Part shown: positions 1 through 9,365 of the stretch, one piece after another
How positions within the stretch are numbered: the stretch's first letter is position 1
Layout: each line of letters starts with the position of its first letter
Assembly (NCBI RefSeq): GCF_963930865.1
Contig: NZ_CAWVOH010000001.1
Span: forward strand, 744,001-808,000
Reading direction: 5' to 3'
From: Eupransor demetentiae
Lineage (GTDB): Bacteria; Bacillota; Bacilli; Lactobacillales; Lactobacillaceae
Length of the DNA stretch: 64,000 nt
Position numbers and translations under genes: made by a program
The notes under the pieces: generated by a model
Databases searched by the model: none
What the model saw: only the letters and a program-made list of their open reading frames with translations
Told to the model about the DNA's origin: nothing

Positions 1-2069
1 AAGTCGTTCAAACGAAGCATGAAGTACTGATCGTGGGCCGTCAAATCCTTGAAGTCCAAAGCATTCGTCTTCGGATCAAAGTCAGACGTGTTGGCCAACA
101 AGAAACGCAAAGTGTTACGAACCTTACGGTAACTTTCCGAAACCTGCTTCAAGATTTCTTGTGAAACCGGCATATCCTGAGAAGTATCCACCGTGATGGT
201 CCACAAACGTAGGATTTCGATTCCCATTTGTTCAGCAACTTCATCGGGTGAAATCGTGTTACCAAGTGACTTGGACATCTTGTTGCCCTTACCGTCCAAA
301 GTGAAGCCTTGAGATAGCAAGTTCTTGTAAGGTGCCTTGCCCATGGTAGCCACGGAAGTGATCAAGGATGAGTTGAACCAACCACGGTACTGGTCAGAAC
401 CTTCCAAGTACAAATCAGCCGGGTAGTCCAACTGCTTTCGACCACGCAAAACGCCGTTCCAAGAAGAACCGGAATCGAACCAGACATCCATGATGTCTTC
501 TTCCTTGGTAAATTCACCGTTTGGTGAATGTTCGTTCGTGTAGCCTTCAGGCAAGATTTCCTTAGCCGTATGTTCAAACCAGTAGTTTGATCCATACTTT
601 TCAAAGAGGCTGGCCACGTGGTCAATCAAACCTTCGTCCAAGATAGCCGTTCCATCTTCGGCATAGAAGATTGGCAATGGAACCCCCCAAACACGCTGAC
701 GGGAGATGACCCAGTCACCACGGTCACGAATCATGTTGTACAAACGCTTCTTACCCCAACCAGGATAGAAGTTAACTTCTTCCAGTTGGTCCAAGATTTG
801 CTGACGGAACTTTTCTACTGAAGCAAACCACTGTGGTACAGCACGCCAGATGATTGGCTTCTTAGTACGCCAGTCAAATGGGTAGGAGTGGGTAATCTTT
901 TCCTTGGCCAAGAAGAGATTGGCGGCCTGCAACTTCTTGATGACGATACCAGTCACGTCATCGTAGAACTTTCCTTCAAAATCAGGACCAGCTTCAGCCG
1001 TCATGTAACCCTTGGCATCAACGGTCACATCCGCCTTCAAGCCATACTTGACTCCCACGTTGTAATCGTCTTCACCAAAACCAGGAGCCGTGTGGACCAA
1101 ACCAGTTCCAGAATCTAGGGTAACGTGATCCCCGTTCATCACTAATTCTTCTGCATTTTCATCCCATGGATGATAAGCCGTCATCTTGTCGAGCTCAGAA
1201 CCCTTGTAGGTTGCAATCGTTGACCATGATTCCCAACCAAACTTAGGAGCAACCGTCTCCAACAAATCCGTGGCTACCACAAACTTGCGGTCGTCACCAG
1301 CTGGTTGAACAACGGAGTATTCAAAGTCCGGTCCGACCGTGATTCCACGCGATGCCGTAACCGTAAATGGTGTCGTCGTCCAAACAACAAAGTAAGTGTC
1401 GCCGTCCAAAAGACCGTGACCATCTTTTACGCGGTTAGCGTAGAAGAGTGAAGTTGAGTCGATGTCGTGATATTCGATTTCGGCTTCGGCCAAGGCTGAT
1501 TCAGATGACCATGACCAGTAAACTGGCTTAGCACCACGATAGATGTAGCCCTTTCCGGCCATTTTTCCAAAGACACGAACCTGTGCGGCTTCGAATTCCG
1601 GCTGAAGGGTCAAGTAAGGATGATCCCAATCACCCAAGACACCTAAGCGCTTGAAATCAGCCTTTTGCTTAGCAACTTGTTCCAAAGCAAAATCCTTGGC
1701 CAAGTCACGCCACTGTGCCTTGGGCATTGACTTACGGTCGTGGCCCGCCTTAGTTAATTGTTGTTCGATTGGCAAACCGTGCGTATCCCAACCAGGAACG
1801 TAAGGGGCGTAATAACCGGTCATGTTCTTGTAGCGAACGATGATATCCTTGGTGATCTTATTCAAGGCGTGGCCCAGGTGAATGTTTCCATTGGCGTAGG
1901 GAGGGCCATCATGCAAGTTAAAGTGTGGCTTGGTTTCGTTTTGGGCCAGGCGGCGGTTATAAAGGCCCGCTTCATACCACTTGGCTTGACGTTCTGGTTC
2001 GGTTTTAGGCAAAGAACCACGCATTGGGAACGCGGTCTTACCGATGTTCAATGTTTCTTTATACTTCAT
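1..2069 (-). CDS. ileS: Isoleucyl-tRNA synthetase, 5' part (C-terminus off window)
   Basis: Charges tRNA-Ile with isoleucine in the cytoplasm. Reading leftwards from the ATG at 2069, the class I signature HLGH lies at residues 64-67 and the second signature KMSKS is encoded at 267-281, near residue 597. About 689 codons are present; the family runs to about 930, so the anticodon-binding and C-terminal part lies beyond position 1. The start is preceded by AAGGAG with good spacing. A T-box leader precedes it, so expression is expected to respond to uncharged tRNA-Ile. It follows divIVA on the same strand, as in most lactic acid bacteria. Confidence 0.97.
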   Translation of the reverse strand, partial: MKYKETLNIGKTAFPMRGSLPKTEPERQAKWYEAGLYNRRLAQNETKPHFNLHDGPPYANGNIHLGHALNKITKDIIVRYKNMTGYYAPYVPGWDTHGLPIEQQLTKAGHDRKSMPKAQWRDLAKDFALEQVAKQKADFKRLGVLGDWDHPYLTLQPEFEAAQVRVFGKMAGKGYIYRGAKPVYWSWSSESALAEAEIEYHDIDSTSLFYANRVKDGHGLLDGDTYFVVWTTTPFTVTASRGITVGPDFEYSVVQPAGDDRKFVVATDLLETVAPKFGWESWSTIATYKGSELDKMTAYHPWDENAEELVMNGDHVTLDSGTGLVHTAPGFGEDDYNVGVKYGLKADVTVDAKGYMTAEAGPDFEGKFYDDVTGIVIKKLQAANLFLAKEKITHSYPFDWRTKKPIIWRAVPQWFASVEKFRQQILDQLEEVNFYPGWGKKRLYNMIRDRGDWVISRQRVWGVPLPIFYAEDGTAILDEGLIDHVASLFEKYGSNYWFEHTAKEILPEGYTNEHSPNGEFTKEEDIMDVWFDSGSSWNGVLRGRKQLDYPADLYLEGSDQYRGWFNSSLITSVATMGKAPYKNLLSQGFTLDGKGNKMSKSLGNTISPDEVAEQMGIEILRLWTITVDTSQDMPVSQEILKQVSESYRKVRNTLRFLLANTSDFDPKTNALDFKDLTAHDQYFMLRLND

Positions 2070-2089
2070 GGGGAACTCCTTTTCTATAC

Positions 2090-2122
2090 AAAAAAGCCCT
2101 AAGTAGTCTAGGACTACTTAGG
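2090..2122 (-). terminator. T-box regulated terminator before ileS
   Basis: An 11-bp perfect stem CCTAAGTAGTC/GACTACTTAGG with a 3-nt loop at 2098-2122 is followed on the minus strand by GC and a run of T. Its 5' arm overlaps the sequence that would pair with the T-box antiterminator. Confidence 0.93.
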
Positions 2123-2317
2123 ACGTTTACACGTGGTACCACCTAATTTTAGTTGATTAATCAACCCTCGGCAGTGTTAACGGTCTGCACCGGTTAAGCT
2201 TACTTGGTTCAGCTTAGCAGATAAGTAATTGATCCAGCTAAAAGTAGAGAAGACCATCTCACACCAACATGGCTCGCTGCACTCGTGCTTTTAACCCTTC
2301 TGGATTACCTCTTTTAA
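2090..2317 (-). promoter_or_regulatory. Isoleucine-specific T-box riboswitch leader of ileS
   Basis: The minus strand carries the conserved T-box AGGTGGTACCACGTG at 2130-2144, upstream of an intrinsic terminator. The UGGU in it matches the ACCA end of tRNA-Ile. Upstream, the segment AGGTAAT...CCAG can pair with CTGG...ATTACTT to form a Stem I base. The triplet ATC, an isoleucine codon, sits at 2233-2231 between the two paired blocks and is the likely specifier. Uncharged tRNA-Ile binding should favour the antiterminator. The leader starts right after the divIVA stop codon. The boundaries are estimated. Confidence 0.93.
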
Positions 2318-3091
2318 TTATTCGTTATCTGGGAAAACGACAACCGTTGGGTCGCTTTCGGAATGAAGCTTAGGCGCTTGTGATTCAGACTTGCTTTCGG
2401 CTTCAGGCAAGTCCGCATCCGCTTCGCTTTCAGGCAAATCAGCTTGATCAGCTTGTACGGCTTCCGGTGCCTTTTCAGCTGGCGCTGGGTTGGCTTGAAC
2501 GGGCGCTTGTGAGTCAGCTTGATGGGCGGCATTTGCATGTTGCAAGGCAGCAGTACCATCAAGAACTGACTGGGACAATTCGCTCGTTGGCAAAAGGGAA
2601 ACGGCGGCTGACAATTCTTGGTTGGCCAAGAGTTCCTTTTGCTGATCCAAAAGCTTGGTAAAGGTTGCGCGGAACTTGTCGACTTCACCGCGCAAACGGT
2701 TTTGTTCGGCAATCAAATCTTCGTTTTCCTTAGCCAAACGATTTGATTCGGCATCGGCCTTGTCACGGGCATCTGAAATAATCTTCGTCGCTGCTTCTTG
2801 AGCATGAGTCAATTGCTTCTTAACTTCCATGTCCGTTTCAGAACGCAAACGGTTGGCGGCGTCTTGAGCAATAATAATGGATTGGTTCACCTCATCACGT
2901 TGACCTTCAAGCTGCTTAATGCGGGCTTCCAAGTGCGTATGGCTGGCACTCAACTGGTCATACTTTGCAATCAAGGCGCGGTAGTCGTTGTTAACTTGAT
3001 CCAAAAAGGTATCAACGTCTTTAGCAACGTAGGCACGCGCCCCCTTACGTGTGAATTCGTGATTTAAAATTTCATCAGGTGTTAATGCCAT
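2318..3091 (-). CDS. divIVA: Division site protein DivIVA
   Basis: Coiled-coil scaffold that binds negatively curved membrane at septa and poles and recruits division partners. The 257 residues start with MALTPDEILNHEF and a GARAY-VAKDVDTFLDQV segment, the typical N-terminal membrane-binding domain. Heptad-rich coiled coil follows to about residue 165. The tail from about residue 180 is rich in Ala, Glu, Pro, Ser and Gln and is probably disordered. The ribosome site AGAGGGA precedes the ATG. It is the distal gene of the dcw cluster, just before ileS. Confidence 0.95.
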   Translation of the reverse strand: MALTPDEILNHEFTRKGARAYVAKDVDTFLDQVNNDYRALIAKYDQLSASHTHLEARIKQLEGQRDEVNQSIIIAQDAANRLRSETDMEVKKQLTHAQEAATKIISDARDKADAESNRLAKENEDLIAEQNRLRGEVDKFRATFTKLLDQQKELLANQELSAAVSLLPTSELSQSVLDGTAALQHANAAHQADSQAPVQANPAPAEKAPEAVQADQADLPESEADADLPEAESKSESQAPKLHSESDPTVVVFPDNE

Positions 3092-3123
3092 AATTAATTC
3101 CCTCTCATCTCATTAGTAAATGC

Positions 3124-3918
3124 TTAGCGTCGAATTATATTAAATACAACTTTTTGCTTGTCCTTCTTAGAACGACCATCAAGTGACAAAAAGCGCATAC
3201 GGCCAAACCTTCTTACAGAAATAATATCATTAATTGATACGATCCGGTTATTTTTTTGACAAATTGTCCAATTTACTTGAACTAAACCGGCTGTAATCAG
3301 TTCCTGAGCCTTGCTACGCTGAATGTTAAAGCCAGCCGCAATAACCACATCTAACCGCAGGGAAGCCAGTAATAAGAAGCTTTCCTCACCCTCGTCTTGG
3401 CGAACCAAAATCCGTTGAGCGGGAATCAAATCCCATGAAACAGGATTTTTACCAATCTGAACAACTTCGCGTTCGATAAAGGGCGCCATGTTCTTTTCGG
3501 TCATGACTTGCCAAAGGCGGTGATTTTCATCCGTAACAATGTCACCGAGCACTTCACGATTAATGCCAGCATTTAAGATGGCACCAAGTAAGTCGGCCTG
3601 GCGAAAATCAACAAACTTCGCTGGGTAGTTTAGCTGCAAGGTAGCCAGTTCAAAGTCATCAGCTTGAATTTCATAATATGTAGGTGCCAGTAGCCCCCGC
3701 TTTTTCTCACTATTGAAGGATCCACCAGCGTAATCATCCTGCAACTCCGGCTCGTCATTAACCAAGCTATGCAGGATGTACTGCTGGCGGGGATTCAAAA
3801 AGTGGGTTAAAACCGGACGGTACTCGCCCTTTGCTTGTCCAATCCAATCCTGAGCCTGGGCGACAAAATCGGCCTCGTCAGGATTGAAATGTTGCATAAT
3901 ACCTGCTTGATTCGTCAT
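3124..3918 (-). CDS. ylmH: S4-domain RNA-binding protein YlmH
   Basis: Member of the YlmH family, which sits between yggT and divIVA in Firmicutes; the family has been linked to rescue of stalled 50S-peptidyl-tRNA complexes. The 264 residues hold an N-terminal region beginning QHFNPDEADF and a C-terminal S4 RNA-binding motif from about residue 185 (LRLDVVIAAGFNIQRSKAQ). It starts 3 nt after the yggT stop. An internal ATG at codon 8 lines up better with the usual family start, so the exact start is uncertain. Confidence 0.9.
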   Translation of the reverse strand: MTNQAGIMQHFNPDEADFVAQAQDWIGQAKGEYRPVLTHFLNPRQQYILHSLVNDEPELQDDYAGGSFNSEKKRGLLAPTYYEIQADDFELATLQLNYPAKFVDFRQADLLGAILNAGINREVLGDIVTDENHRLWQVMTEKNMAPFIEREVVQIGKNPVSWDLIPAQRILVRQDEGEESFLLLASLRLDVVIAAGFNIQRSKAQELITAGLVQVNWTICQKNNRIVSINDIISVRRFGRMRFLSLDGRSKKDKQKVVFNIIRR

Positions 3919-3921
3919 GGT

Positions 3922-4182
3922 TTACAAAACTAGTGTCAAGCCAGCTAGAAAACGAATAATCAATCGAAGCACGAAGAAAGCAACAATCGGTGAAAAGTCT
4001 AGCATGCCCAGTGGCGGAATAAAAGAAAAGAGTCGCAAATAAGGAATACAAATCTTTCCCAATTCACGGCCCAACCAGGACTGATAGGCGCCTGGCAACC
4101 AGGACATCAAAACATAAACGATTAAGGCCAAGCTATACAACTGCAGCGCGTAAATTAGAATTGTAATCAGCCCGCTAATCAT
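3922..4182 (-). CDS. YggT family membrane protein
   Basis: Small integral membrane protein of 86 residues with two hydrophobic segments, at about residues 5-27 and 62-85, joined by a loop containing RLFSFIPPLGMLDFSPIVAF, a typical YggT signature. The family is always found between sepF and ylmH in Gram-positive division clusters, but its molecular role is not settled. It lies 2 nt after sepF and is probably translationally coupled. Confidence 0.9.
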   Translation of the reverse strand: MISGLITILIYALQLYSLALIVYVLMSWLPGAYQSWLGRELGKICIPYLRLFSFIPPLGMLDFSPIVAFFVLRLIIRFLAGLTLVL

Positions 4183-4184
4183 AA

Positions 4185-4619
4185 TTAGTACCGACCGTTA
4201 TTTTCCAAGTTATCACTCAAGCTTCCTGAAATTTCAAAGCTATCAGGCGTCACCAAGAAAATTGACTGACCAATTCGCTCGATTTCGCCGTTAACAGCGT
4301 AAGCTGCACCGCCCAAGAAATCCAAAATACGCTTAGCTTGGCTTTCGTCAATTTGCGTAAAGTTCACGATGACGGCTTCGCCACCCAAAATTTGGGAAAC
4401 GATGGCACGTGAATCGGAGTAAACCTTTGGTTCAAAGAGCGCAATTTTCTTGCTCATTGAAGCCAAATCGCGGCTCGTCACGTTACGAACACTACGTGAA
4501 GGCATTGCTTGCTTAGGCTTTGGGGCCGGAGCAGCGGCAGGTGCTACTTCTTCTTCGTATTCGTCATCATAGTAATCGTCATCACTTGAGAAAAGCTTTT
4601 TAATTGAGTCAAATGCCAT
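4185..4619 (-). CDS. sepF: Cell division protein SepF
   Basis: Membrane-anchored protein that binds the FtsZ C-terminal peptide and bundles FtsZ filaments. The 144 residues start with an amphipathic membrane-targeting stretch (MAFDSIKKLF), pass through an acidic and Ala/Pro-rich linker, and end in the compact SepF core from about residue 60 (ALFEPKVYSDSRAIVSQILGG, with VIVNFTQID after it). It sits 11 nt downstream of ftsZ with a GGAGAAG ribosome site. Confidence 0.95.
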   Translation of the reverse strand: MAFDSIKKLFSSDDDYYDDEYEEEVAPAAAPAPKPKQAMPSRSVRNVTSRDLASMSKKIALFEPKVYSDSRAIVSQILGGEAVIVNFTQIDESQAKRILDFLGGAAYAVNGEIERIGQSIFLVTPDSFEISGSLSDNLENNGRY

Positions 4620-4630
4620 GGGTCTTCTCC

Positions 4631-5917
4631 TTAGCGCTTCTTAAAGAACGGAGGCTTGTCATCATCTTGACTGCTCAAGTCTAAGTTAGCGTTCTTGTTG
4701 TCGCCTTCAACAGGTTCAAAATCTTGCTTTTGAACACCATCAAAGCGGCTATCTTGCTTCTTGCTACTTGGCGTGTTAGTTGCCAAATCCCAATCTGCGA
4801 ATGGATCACGTTCATCACCAGTCGTAGCAGCCGAGGCACTATCGGCACTCGTTGCTGGACGGTCGAAGATTGAACCTTGGTGGTTAGCCGTGCTTTCAGA
4901 CTGATCACCCTTGTTAGCAAAGAGCTGGCTAGCCTTCTTCAAAGTATCCTTAGGATTTGATGACTTCTGCAAACCAGTGGCGATAACCGTAACACGAATT
5001 GAATCACCCAAGTCATCATCAATTGAAGTACCGAAGATAACGTTAACTTCGCGACCGGCTTCTTGGTTAATTACGTCCGCAGCAGATTGTGCTTCGAACA
5101 AGGACATGTCAGGACCACCCGTGATGTTCAACAAGACATCCTCGGCACCCGCCATATCAACTTCAAGCAAAGGTGATGAAATGGCAGCCTTGGTAGCGTC
5201 TGCGGCACGGGATTCCCCGTTGGCAACACCAACACCCATCAAGGCAGGACCAGCATCCTTCATAACCGTCTTAACATCGGCAAAATCAAGGTTGATAAAG
5301 CCAGGGTTAGTAATCAAGTCAGAGATACCGCGGACACCTTGCGTCACAACGTCATCAACAATCTTGAAGGCTTCTGACAAGGGCGTACGCAAATCAATAC
5401 GATCCTTCAAACGTTCGTTGGTAATGACAATCAATGAGTCAACGGATGCTGAAAGTTCTTGCAAACCTTCGACAGCGTAACGACTACGCTTTGGTCCTTC
5501 CCAAGAGAATGGACGCGTTACAACGGCAACCGTCAAAGCACCTTGATCCTTAGCAATTTGAGCAACTACGGGAGCGGCACCGTTTCCAGTTCCACCACCC
5601 ATACCGGCCGTGATAACGACCATGTCGGCACCCTTAAGCGCTTCAGCGATTTCTTCAGAAGATTCTTCCGCTGCCTTGGCACCACGTTCTGGGTTCGAAC
5701 CAGCACCTAAACCGCCAGTTAACTTAGGTCCGATTTGAACCTTAACGTCAGCTTGGGACTTATCCAAAGCTTGGACATCAGTATTGGCTACAATAAATTC
5801 GACACCCTTGATGCCTTCGTCGATCATGTGGTTGACAGCGTTAGAGCCACCACCACCAACACCGATCACCTTAATAACTGCTCCGGTGTTGCCTTGTGTC
5901 TCGCCTGAGAAATCCAT
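4631..5917 (-). CDS. ftsZ: Cell division GTPase FtsZ
   Basis: Tubulin homologue that polymerises at mid-cell to form the Z ring. The 428 residues include the N-terminal GTP-binding segment VIGVGGGGSNAVN (about residues 17-29), the tubulin signature GMGGGTGNGAAP near residue 104 and the T7-type NPGFINLDFADV. A variable acidic linker of about 100 residues follows, then the C-terminal peptide DDKPPFFKKR that SepF and FtsA bind. The upstream ribosome site AAGGAG is strong. It lies between ftsA and sepF in the canonical order. Confidence 0.98.
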   Translation of the reverse strand: MDFSGETQGNTGAVIKVIGVGGGGSNAVNHMIDEGIKGVEFIVANTDVQALDKSQADVKVQIGPKLTGGLGAGSNPERGAKAAEESSEEIAEALKGADMVVITAGMGGGTGNGAAPVVAQIAKDQGALTVAVVTRPFSWEGPKRSRYAVEGLQELSASVDSLIVITNERLKDRIDLRTPLSEAFKIVDDVVTQGVRGISDLITNPGFINLDFADVKTVMKDAGPALMGVGVANGESRAADATKAAISSPLLEVDMAGAEDVLLNITGGPDMSLFEAQSAADVINQEAGREVNVIFGTSIDDDLGDSIRVTVIATGLQKSSNPKDTLKKASQLFANKGDQSESTANHQGSIFDRPATSADSASAATTGDERDPFADWDLATNTPSSKKQDSRFDGVQKQDFEPVEGDNKNANLDLSSQDDDKPPFFKKR

Positions 5918-5941
5918 GAATTCACTCCTTAAAAAATAATG

Positions 5942-7294
5942 TTATTCGTCTTCGTCGTCAGAAAAAAGATTGCTAAATCGATTACGGATTCGACCAAAGA
6001 ATCCTGTCGAAGCATCATCAGCATCTTCGTAGTACTGGTCACCATTTTGACTAGCCTGGCCTTCGATTACCTGACTATCATCACGAACCTGATGATATGG
6101 GGTTACCTTGTTGGCAGCGTGCTCATCAAACTGTTCCATAACGACCTGCTTAATGACCTTATCGAGTTCGCTTTGACGACTATCGAAAAGGGTGTAGGCC
6201 AATGCACGAGCATAGGCCGGGTGACGCAAACCAATTTGATCAGGAACGGTCAAATGGACGTTGTCACCAAGGGTAGCCCGAGCAAATTCTAAGGAACCTG
6301 GCAAGGCAGTGTTACCACCGGTAATGATGAAACCACCAGGCAGTTCCATGGCGCCGACGAATTCGAGGCGCTCTTTGATACGGTCATAAATCTGTGCTAA
6401 ACGAGCTGCAATGATTTGTGATAGATAAGCTTCGGAAATGGACTGAGCTTCTTTTTGACCAATCACATTGACCATGAAGGTTTCATCAGCTGAAGCCATG
6501 TCTGGATCAGCATAACCATGTTCCTTTTTAATCTTATCGGCATCCGCATAAGAAATACCAAGCACGGTGGAAATATCCTTGGTAATGTTGTCGCCCCCTT
6601 CGGGGTCAACAAAAGTAAACTTCAATTTGTGATCGTGAACGACCGAGGCCGTACTCTGGCCACCCGCCAAATCAATCAAGACGGAACCAAAGTCCTGTTC
6701 GCCATCATCAAGAATTGATTCACCCATGGCAAGGGGCGCCAAAGTGAATTCGCGAATACTCAAACCTGCCTTTTGAACGGCTGTCCGAATATTTTCAATC
6801 ATTTTGTTGGGTCCGAGGTAGGCCAAAGCGTGCATTTCAAGGCGAACGCCAATCATGTCGCTTGGATCCTGAATTCCATCAAAGCCATCGACAATAAATT
6901 CTTGTGGAATTAAGTCAATGACGGCCTTATCGGGCGACGAAACCCCTGAGAGAGCCTGTTCCGTAACGTTGGCAACGTCTTGGTAAGTAATTCGTTTATT
7001 TTGGTTGGCAATTGATACCAGACCATCTGCATTCAAAATTTCAATATTGTTAGCGGGCAAGCCCAAGACCACTTCATCAATTTCGAGGTTAGCCTTGTCT
7101 TCAGCCTGCTTAATAGCAGCTTTAACTGCTGCAGCAGTGGCATTAATGTCAATCACAACCCCGTGCTTAATCCCTTGTGAAGGTGCACTACCGGTTGCAA
7201 TGACGTTAAAACGGTGGTTTTCAACTGAGGAAACGACAACTTTAATCATAGTTGTGCCGATGTCTAATCCAACTGTTACGCCTGATTGGTGCAT
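5942..7294 (-). CDS. ftsA: Cell division protein FtsA
   Basis: Actin-fold ATPase that tethers FtsZ to the membrane. The 450 residues start with VTVGLDIGTTMIKVV (phosphate 1 motif) and contain the 1C domain and the phosphate 2/adenosine region (DLAGGQSTA and IITGGNTALPG). The end NRFSNLFSDDEDE carries a short amphipathic helix, the usual membrane anchor, followed by an acidic tail. The ATG has an AAGGGG site 8 nt upstream. It precedes ftsZ by 24 nt. Confidence 0.97.
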   Translation of the reverse strand: MHQSGVTVGLDIGTTMIKVVVSSVENHRFNVIATGSAPSQGIKHGVVIDINATAAAVKAAIKQAEDKANLEIDEVVLGLPANNIEILNADGLVSIANQNKRITYQDVANVTEQALSGVSSPDKAVIDLIPQEFIVDGFDGIQDPSDMIGVRLEMHALAYLGPNKMIENIRTAVQKAGLSIREFTLAPLAMGESILDDGEQDFGSVLIDLAGGQSTASVVHDHKLKFTFVDPEGGDNITKDISTVLGISYADADKIKKEHGYADPDMASADETFMVNVIGQKEAQSISEAYLSQIIAARLAQIYDRIKERLEFVGAMELPGGFIITGGNTALPGSLEFARATLGDNVHLTVPDQIGLRHPAYARALAYTLFDSRQSELDKVIKQVVMEQFDEHAANKVTPYHQVRDDSQVIEGQASQNGDQYYEDADDASTGFFGRIRNRFSNLFSDDEDE

Positions 7295-7375
7295 GCGTAT
7301 TCCCCTTTTTATATAAGAAATTTAGATACTAAACCTGTAAAATATCTTAACACAAACTTAACATTTTATATAGCG

Positions 7376-8254
7376 CTAGTTCTGCTTTTTTTCACTAATT
7401 GCCGATGAAGAAGAGACTTGGCTAGAAGGGCTATTGGACTGGCTCATTGCACTGCTTTCCATCGAAGAAGAATGACTACTTGATGACGCTGAGGAATCAT
7501 CCAAATTAATCTTGGATTTCAAGGCCGTATCGTAAGGATACGAGAAGGAACCAAACTGCAAATCCACCACACCCGCCTTCTTCATTTGGGCTGCAATTCC
7601 AGGATAGTACTGCATGCGCTGGGCAAAGGTGCTGACCGAAACATATGCGGTGTTGCCATCGTTCATCACCATCACGAGGCGATTACGGTTATTCTTGTCG
7701 GGTGAAAAAATAATTTGACTGACATTGTGGCGAACAACGTAGGACAGTGAAGCAAAAGCCACCGCCACTTGCTTTTCAACTTTCTCGTCTTTAAAACCAG
7801 AATATACCGGTGCCGTGCCGTCTGGCTGACGGCGATGGGTCCGATTTCCTTGGGTATCCAACTCGTACCAATTTCCGTGATATAGGACAAAACCGGTGTC
7901 GATTTTTTCAGTTATACCAATGTGGACGATGTCGTCTTGCAAACTAACTTTGGCAGTCGCTACTTTCGGATTGGCCTGCTTTAATTTTTGCGCCAAAAAG
8001 TATTCTTGACCGACGACTTGATAGCGATAAATCTTTTGGTCAAAGGACAACTGCTTTTTGAGATTCTCGGCCGTCACATTGACCGATTGGACCTGCACGT
8101 CACTAATGGTTTCCCAAGGACGCCAAACGGCAATAATCACTGCAATTAGGGTAAGAAAAATAAAGACTGAGCTTTTCAGTGGTGTCCAAAAAGCGCCGAT
8201 CAAAGATTGGTCGGCTGCATTCGTTTCTTCCTGATTGTAGCGATGATTAAACAT
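7376..8254 (-). CDS. divIB: Cell division protein DivIB/FtsQ with Ser-rich tail
   Basis: Bitopic divisome protein that works with FtsL and DivIC in septal wall synthesis. A cytoplasmic N-terminus of about 28 residues is followed by one transmembrane helix (VFIFLTLIAVIIAVW), a POTRA domain from about residue 52 (ISDVQVQSVNVTAENLKKQL) and the FtsQ beta domain. The last 40 or so residues are mostly Ser with Ala, Gln and Asn and would lie outside the cell. The ATG follows the murG stop directly. Confidence 0.93.
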   Translation of the reverse strand: MFNHRYNQEETNAADQSLIGAFWTPLKSSVFIFLTLIAVIIAVWRPWETISDVQVQSVNVTAENLKKQLSFDQKIYRYQVVGQEYFLAQKLKQANPKVATAKVSLQDDIVHIGITEKIDTGFVLYHGNWYELDTQGNRTHRRQPDGTAPVYSGFKDEKVEKQVAVAFASLSYVVRHNVSQIIFSPDKNNRNRLVMVMNDGNTAYVSVSTFAQRMQYYPGIAAQMKKAGVVDLQFGSFSYPYDTALKSKINLDDSSASSSSHSSSMESSAMSQSNSPSSQVSSSSAISEKKQN

Positions 8255-9361
8255 TTACTTACGCTCCGCAATCGCGTCCAAAAGTAGTTGGTATAGTTGA
8301 TCGCCAGCATCCGGCGTCGCAATGGCTTCTGCTTTTTGAGCCATTGTTTCGCGAAGCTGTTGATCTTGCATAATTTCATCGGCCGCTTCCAAAAGATGCT
8401 GACCGTTAAACTCAGTTTCAAGAATCATTTTGGCTGCACCAGCTTGCACTAAACTTTGTGCATTTTTACGTTGGTGATCCCCGGTGACATAAGGACTAGG
8501 CACCAAAATCGACGGAATACCCAAGGTCGTAATTTCGGCAATTGATGTTGCCCCGGCGCGCGCCACGATGGCCGCTGTCTTTGCCAAGACTGCCGGCATG
8601 TTGTCGATATAAGGCAAGATCTTAACGTTTTTGGCCGGTGTCAAATGACGTTCCTGCATAACGGTTTCAAAGGAGGCCAAACGCTTGGGACCGGCCACGA
8701 CCACGATCTGATAATCCCGTTGGTTAAACTCAGGCAGGGCCTCAATGACCGCCATATTAATGGCCGGTGCGCCTTGAGAACCACCGAAAATTAACAGAGT
8801 CGGTACTTGATCACTCAAGTCGTATTGCTGCCAGGAAAAGTCGCTCTTCAAGCCGGCCACTTCCTGAGCACGTGGGTTCCCAACTAAGCGAGTCTTCCCT
8901 GCTGGAAATTGATCAGCAGCCATTTGGAAGGCCACCCCAATTTTGGTAACCTTACGGGCCAAAAAGCGATTCGTAATCCCGGGCACGGAGTTCTGTTCAT
9001 GAACCACCGTTGGAATCTTCATTTTTTCAGCAGCGTAAAGAACGGCTCCGGAAACGTAACCCCCGGTTCCGACCACAACATCCGGCTTAAAATCCTTGAT
9101 GATTTTCTTAGACTGACTAACGGCGCGTTCAAAAAGCCAAACCGTCTTAAAGTTATCCAAGGAAAGTGAGCGCTTAAAGCCCTGCACATTCAATTGTTTG
9201 AAAGGCAAACCGGTTTTTGGAACAATGTTACTTTCCACGCCACGATAAGAACCGACGTAAAGGAATTCGGCCTCCGGATCGTGTTGCTTAATAACTTTCG
9301 CTAAAGCGAGCGCCGGATAGATATGACCACCGGTTCCCCCACCTGATAAAATAACACGCAT
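8255..9361 (-). CDS. murG: UDP-GlcNAc:undecaprenyl-pyrophosphoryl-MurNAc-pentapeptide transferase MurG
   Basis: Adds GlcNAc to lipid I to make lipid II at the inner membrane face. The 368 residues form a GT-B fold: the first G loop SGGGTGGHIYPALAL is at residues 6-20, and FGGSQGA near residue 193 and the acceptor and donor loops follow. The motif GATSIAEITTLGIPSILVP near residue 270 is typical for nucleotide-sugar binding. It is packed between murD (4-nt gap) and divIB. Confidence 0.97.
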   Translation of the reverse strand: MRVILSGGGTGGHIYPALALAKVIKQHDPEAEFLYVGSYRGVESNIVPKTGLPFKQLNVQGFKRSLSLDNFKTVWLFERAVSQSKKIIKDFKPDVVVGTGGYVSGAVLYAAEKMKIPTVVHEQNSVPGITNRFLARKVTKIGVAFQMAADQFPAGKTRLVGNPRAQEVAGLKSDFSWQQYDLSDQVPTLLIFGGSQGAPAINMAVIEALPEFNQRDYQIVVVAGPKRLASFETVMQERHLTPAKNVKILPYIDNMPAVLAKTAAIVARAGATSIAEITTLGIPSILVPSPYVTGDHQRKNAQSLVQAGAAKMILETEFNGQHLLEAADEIMQDQQLRETMAQKAEAIATPDAGDQLYQLLLDAIAERK

Positions 9362-9365
9362 TAAC

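Noticed and set aside
4911..5480. 189-codon open frame antisense to ftsZ
   Set aside because: It mirrors ftsZ codons on the other strand, has no ribosome site and no recognisable protein features.
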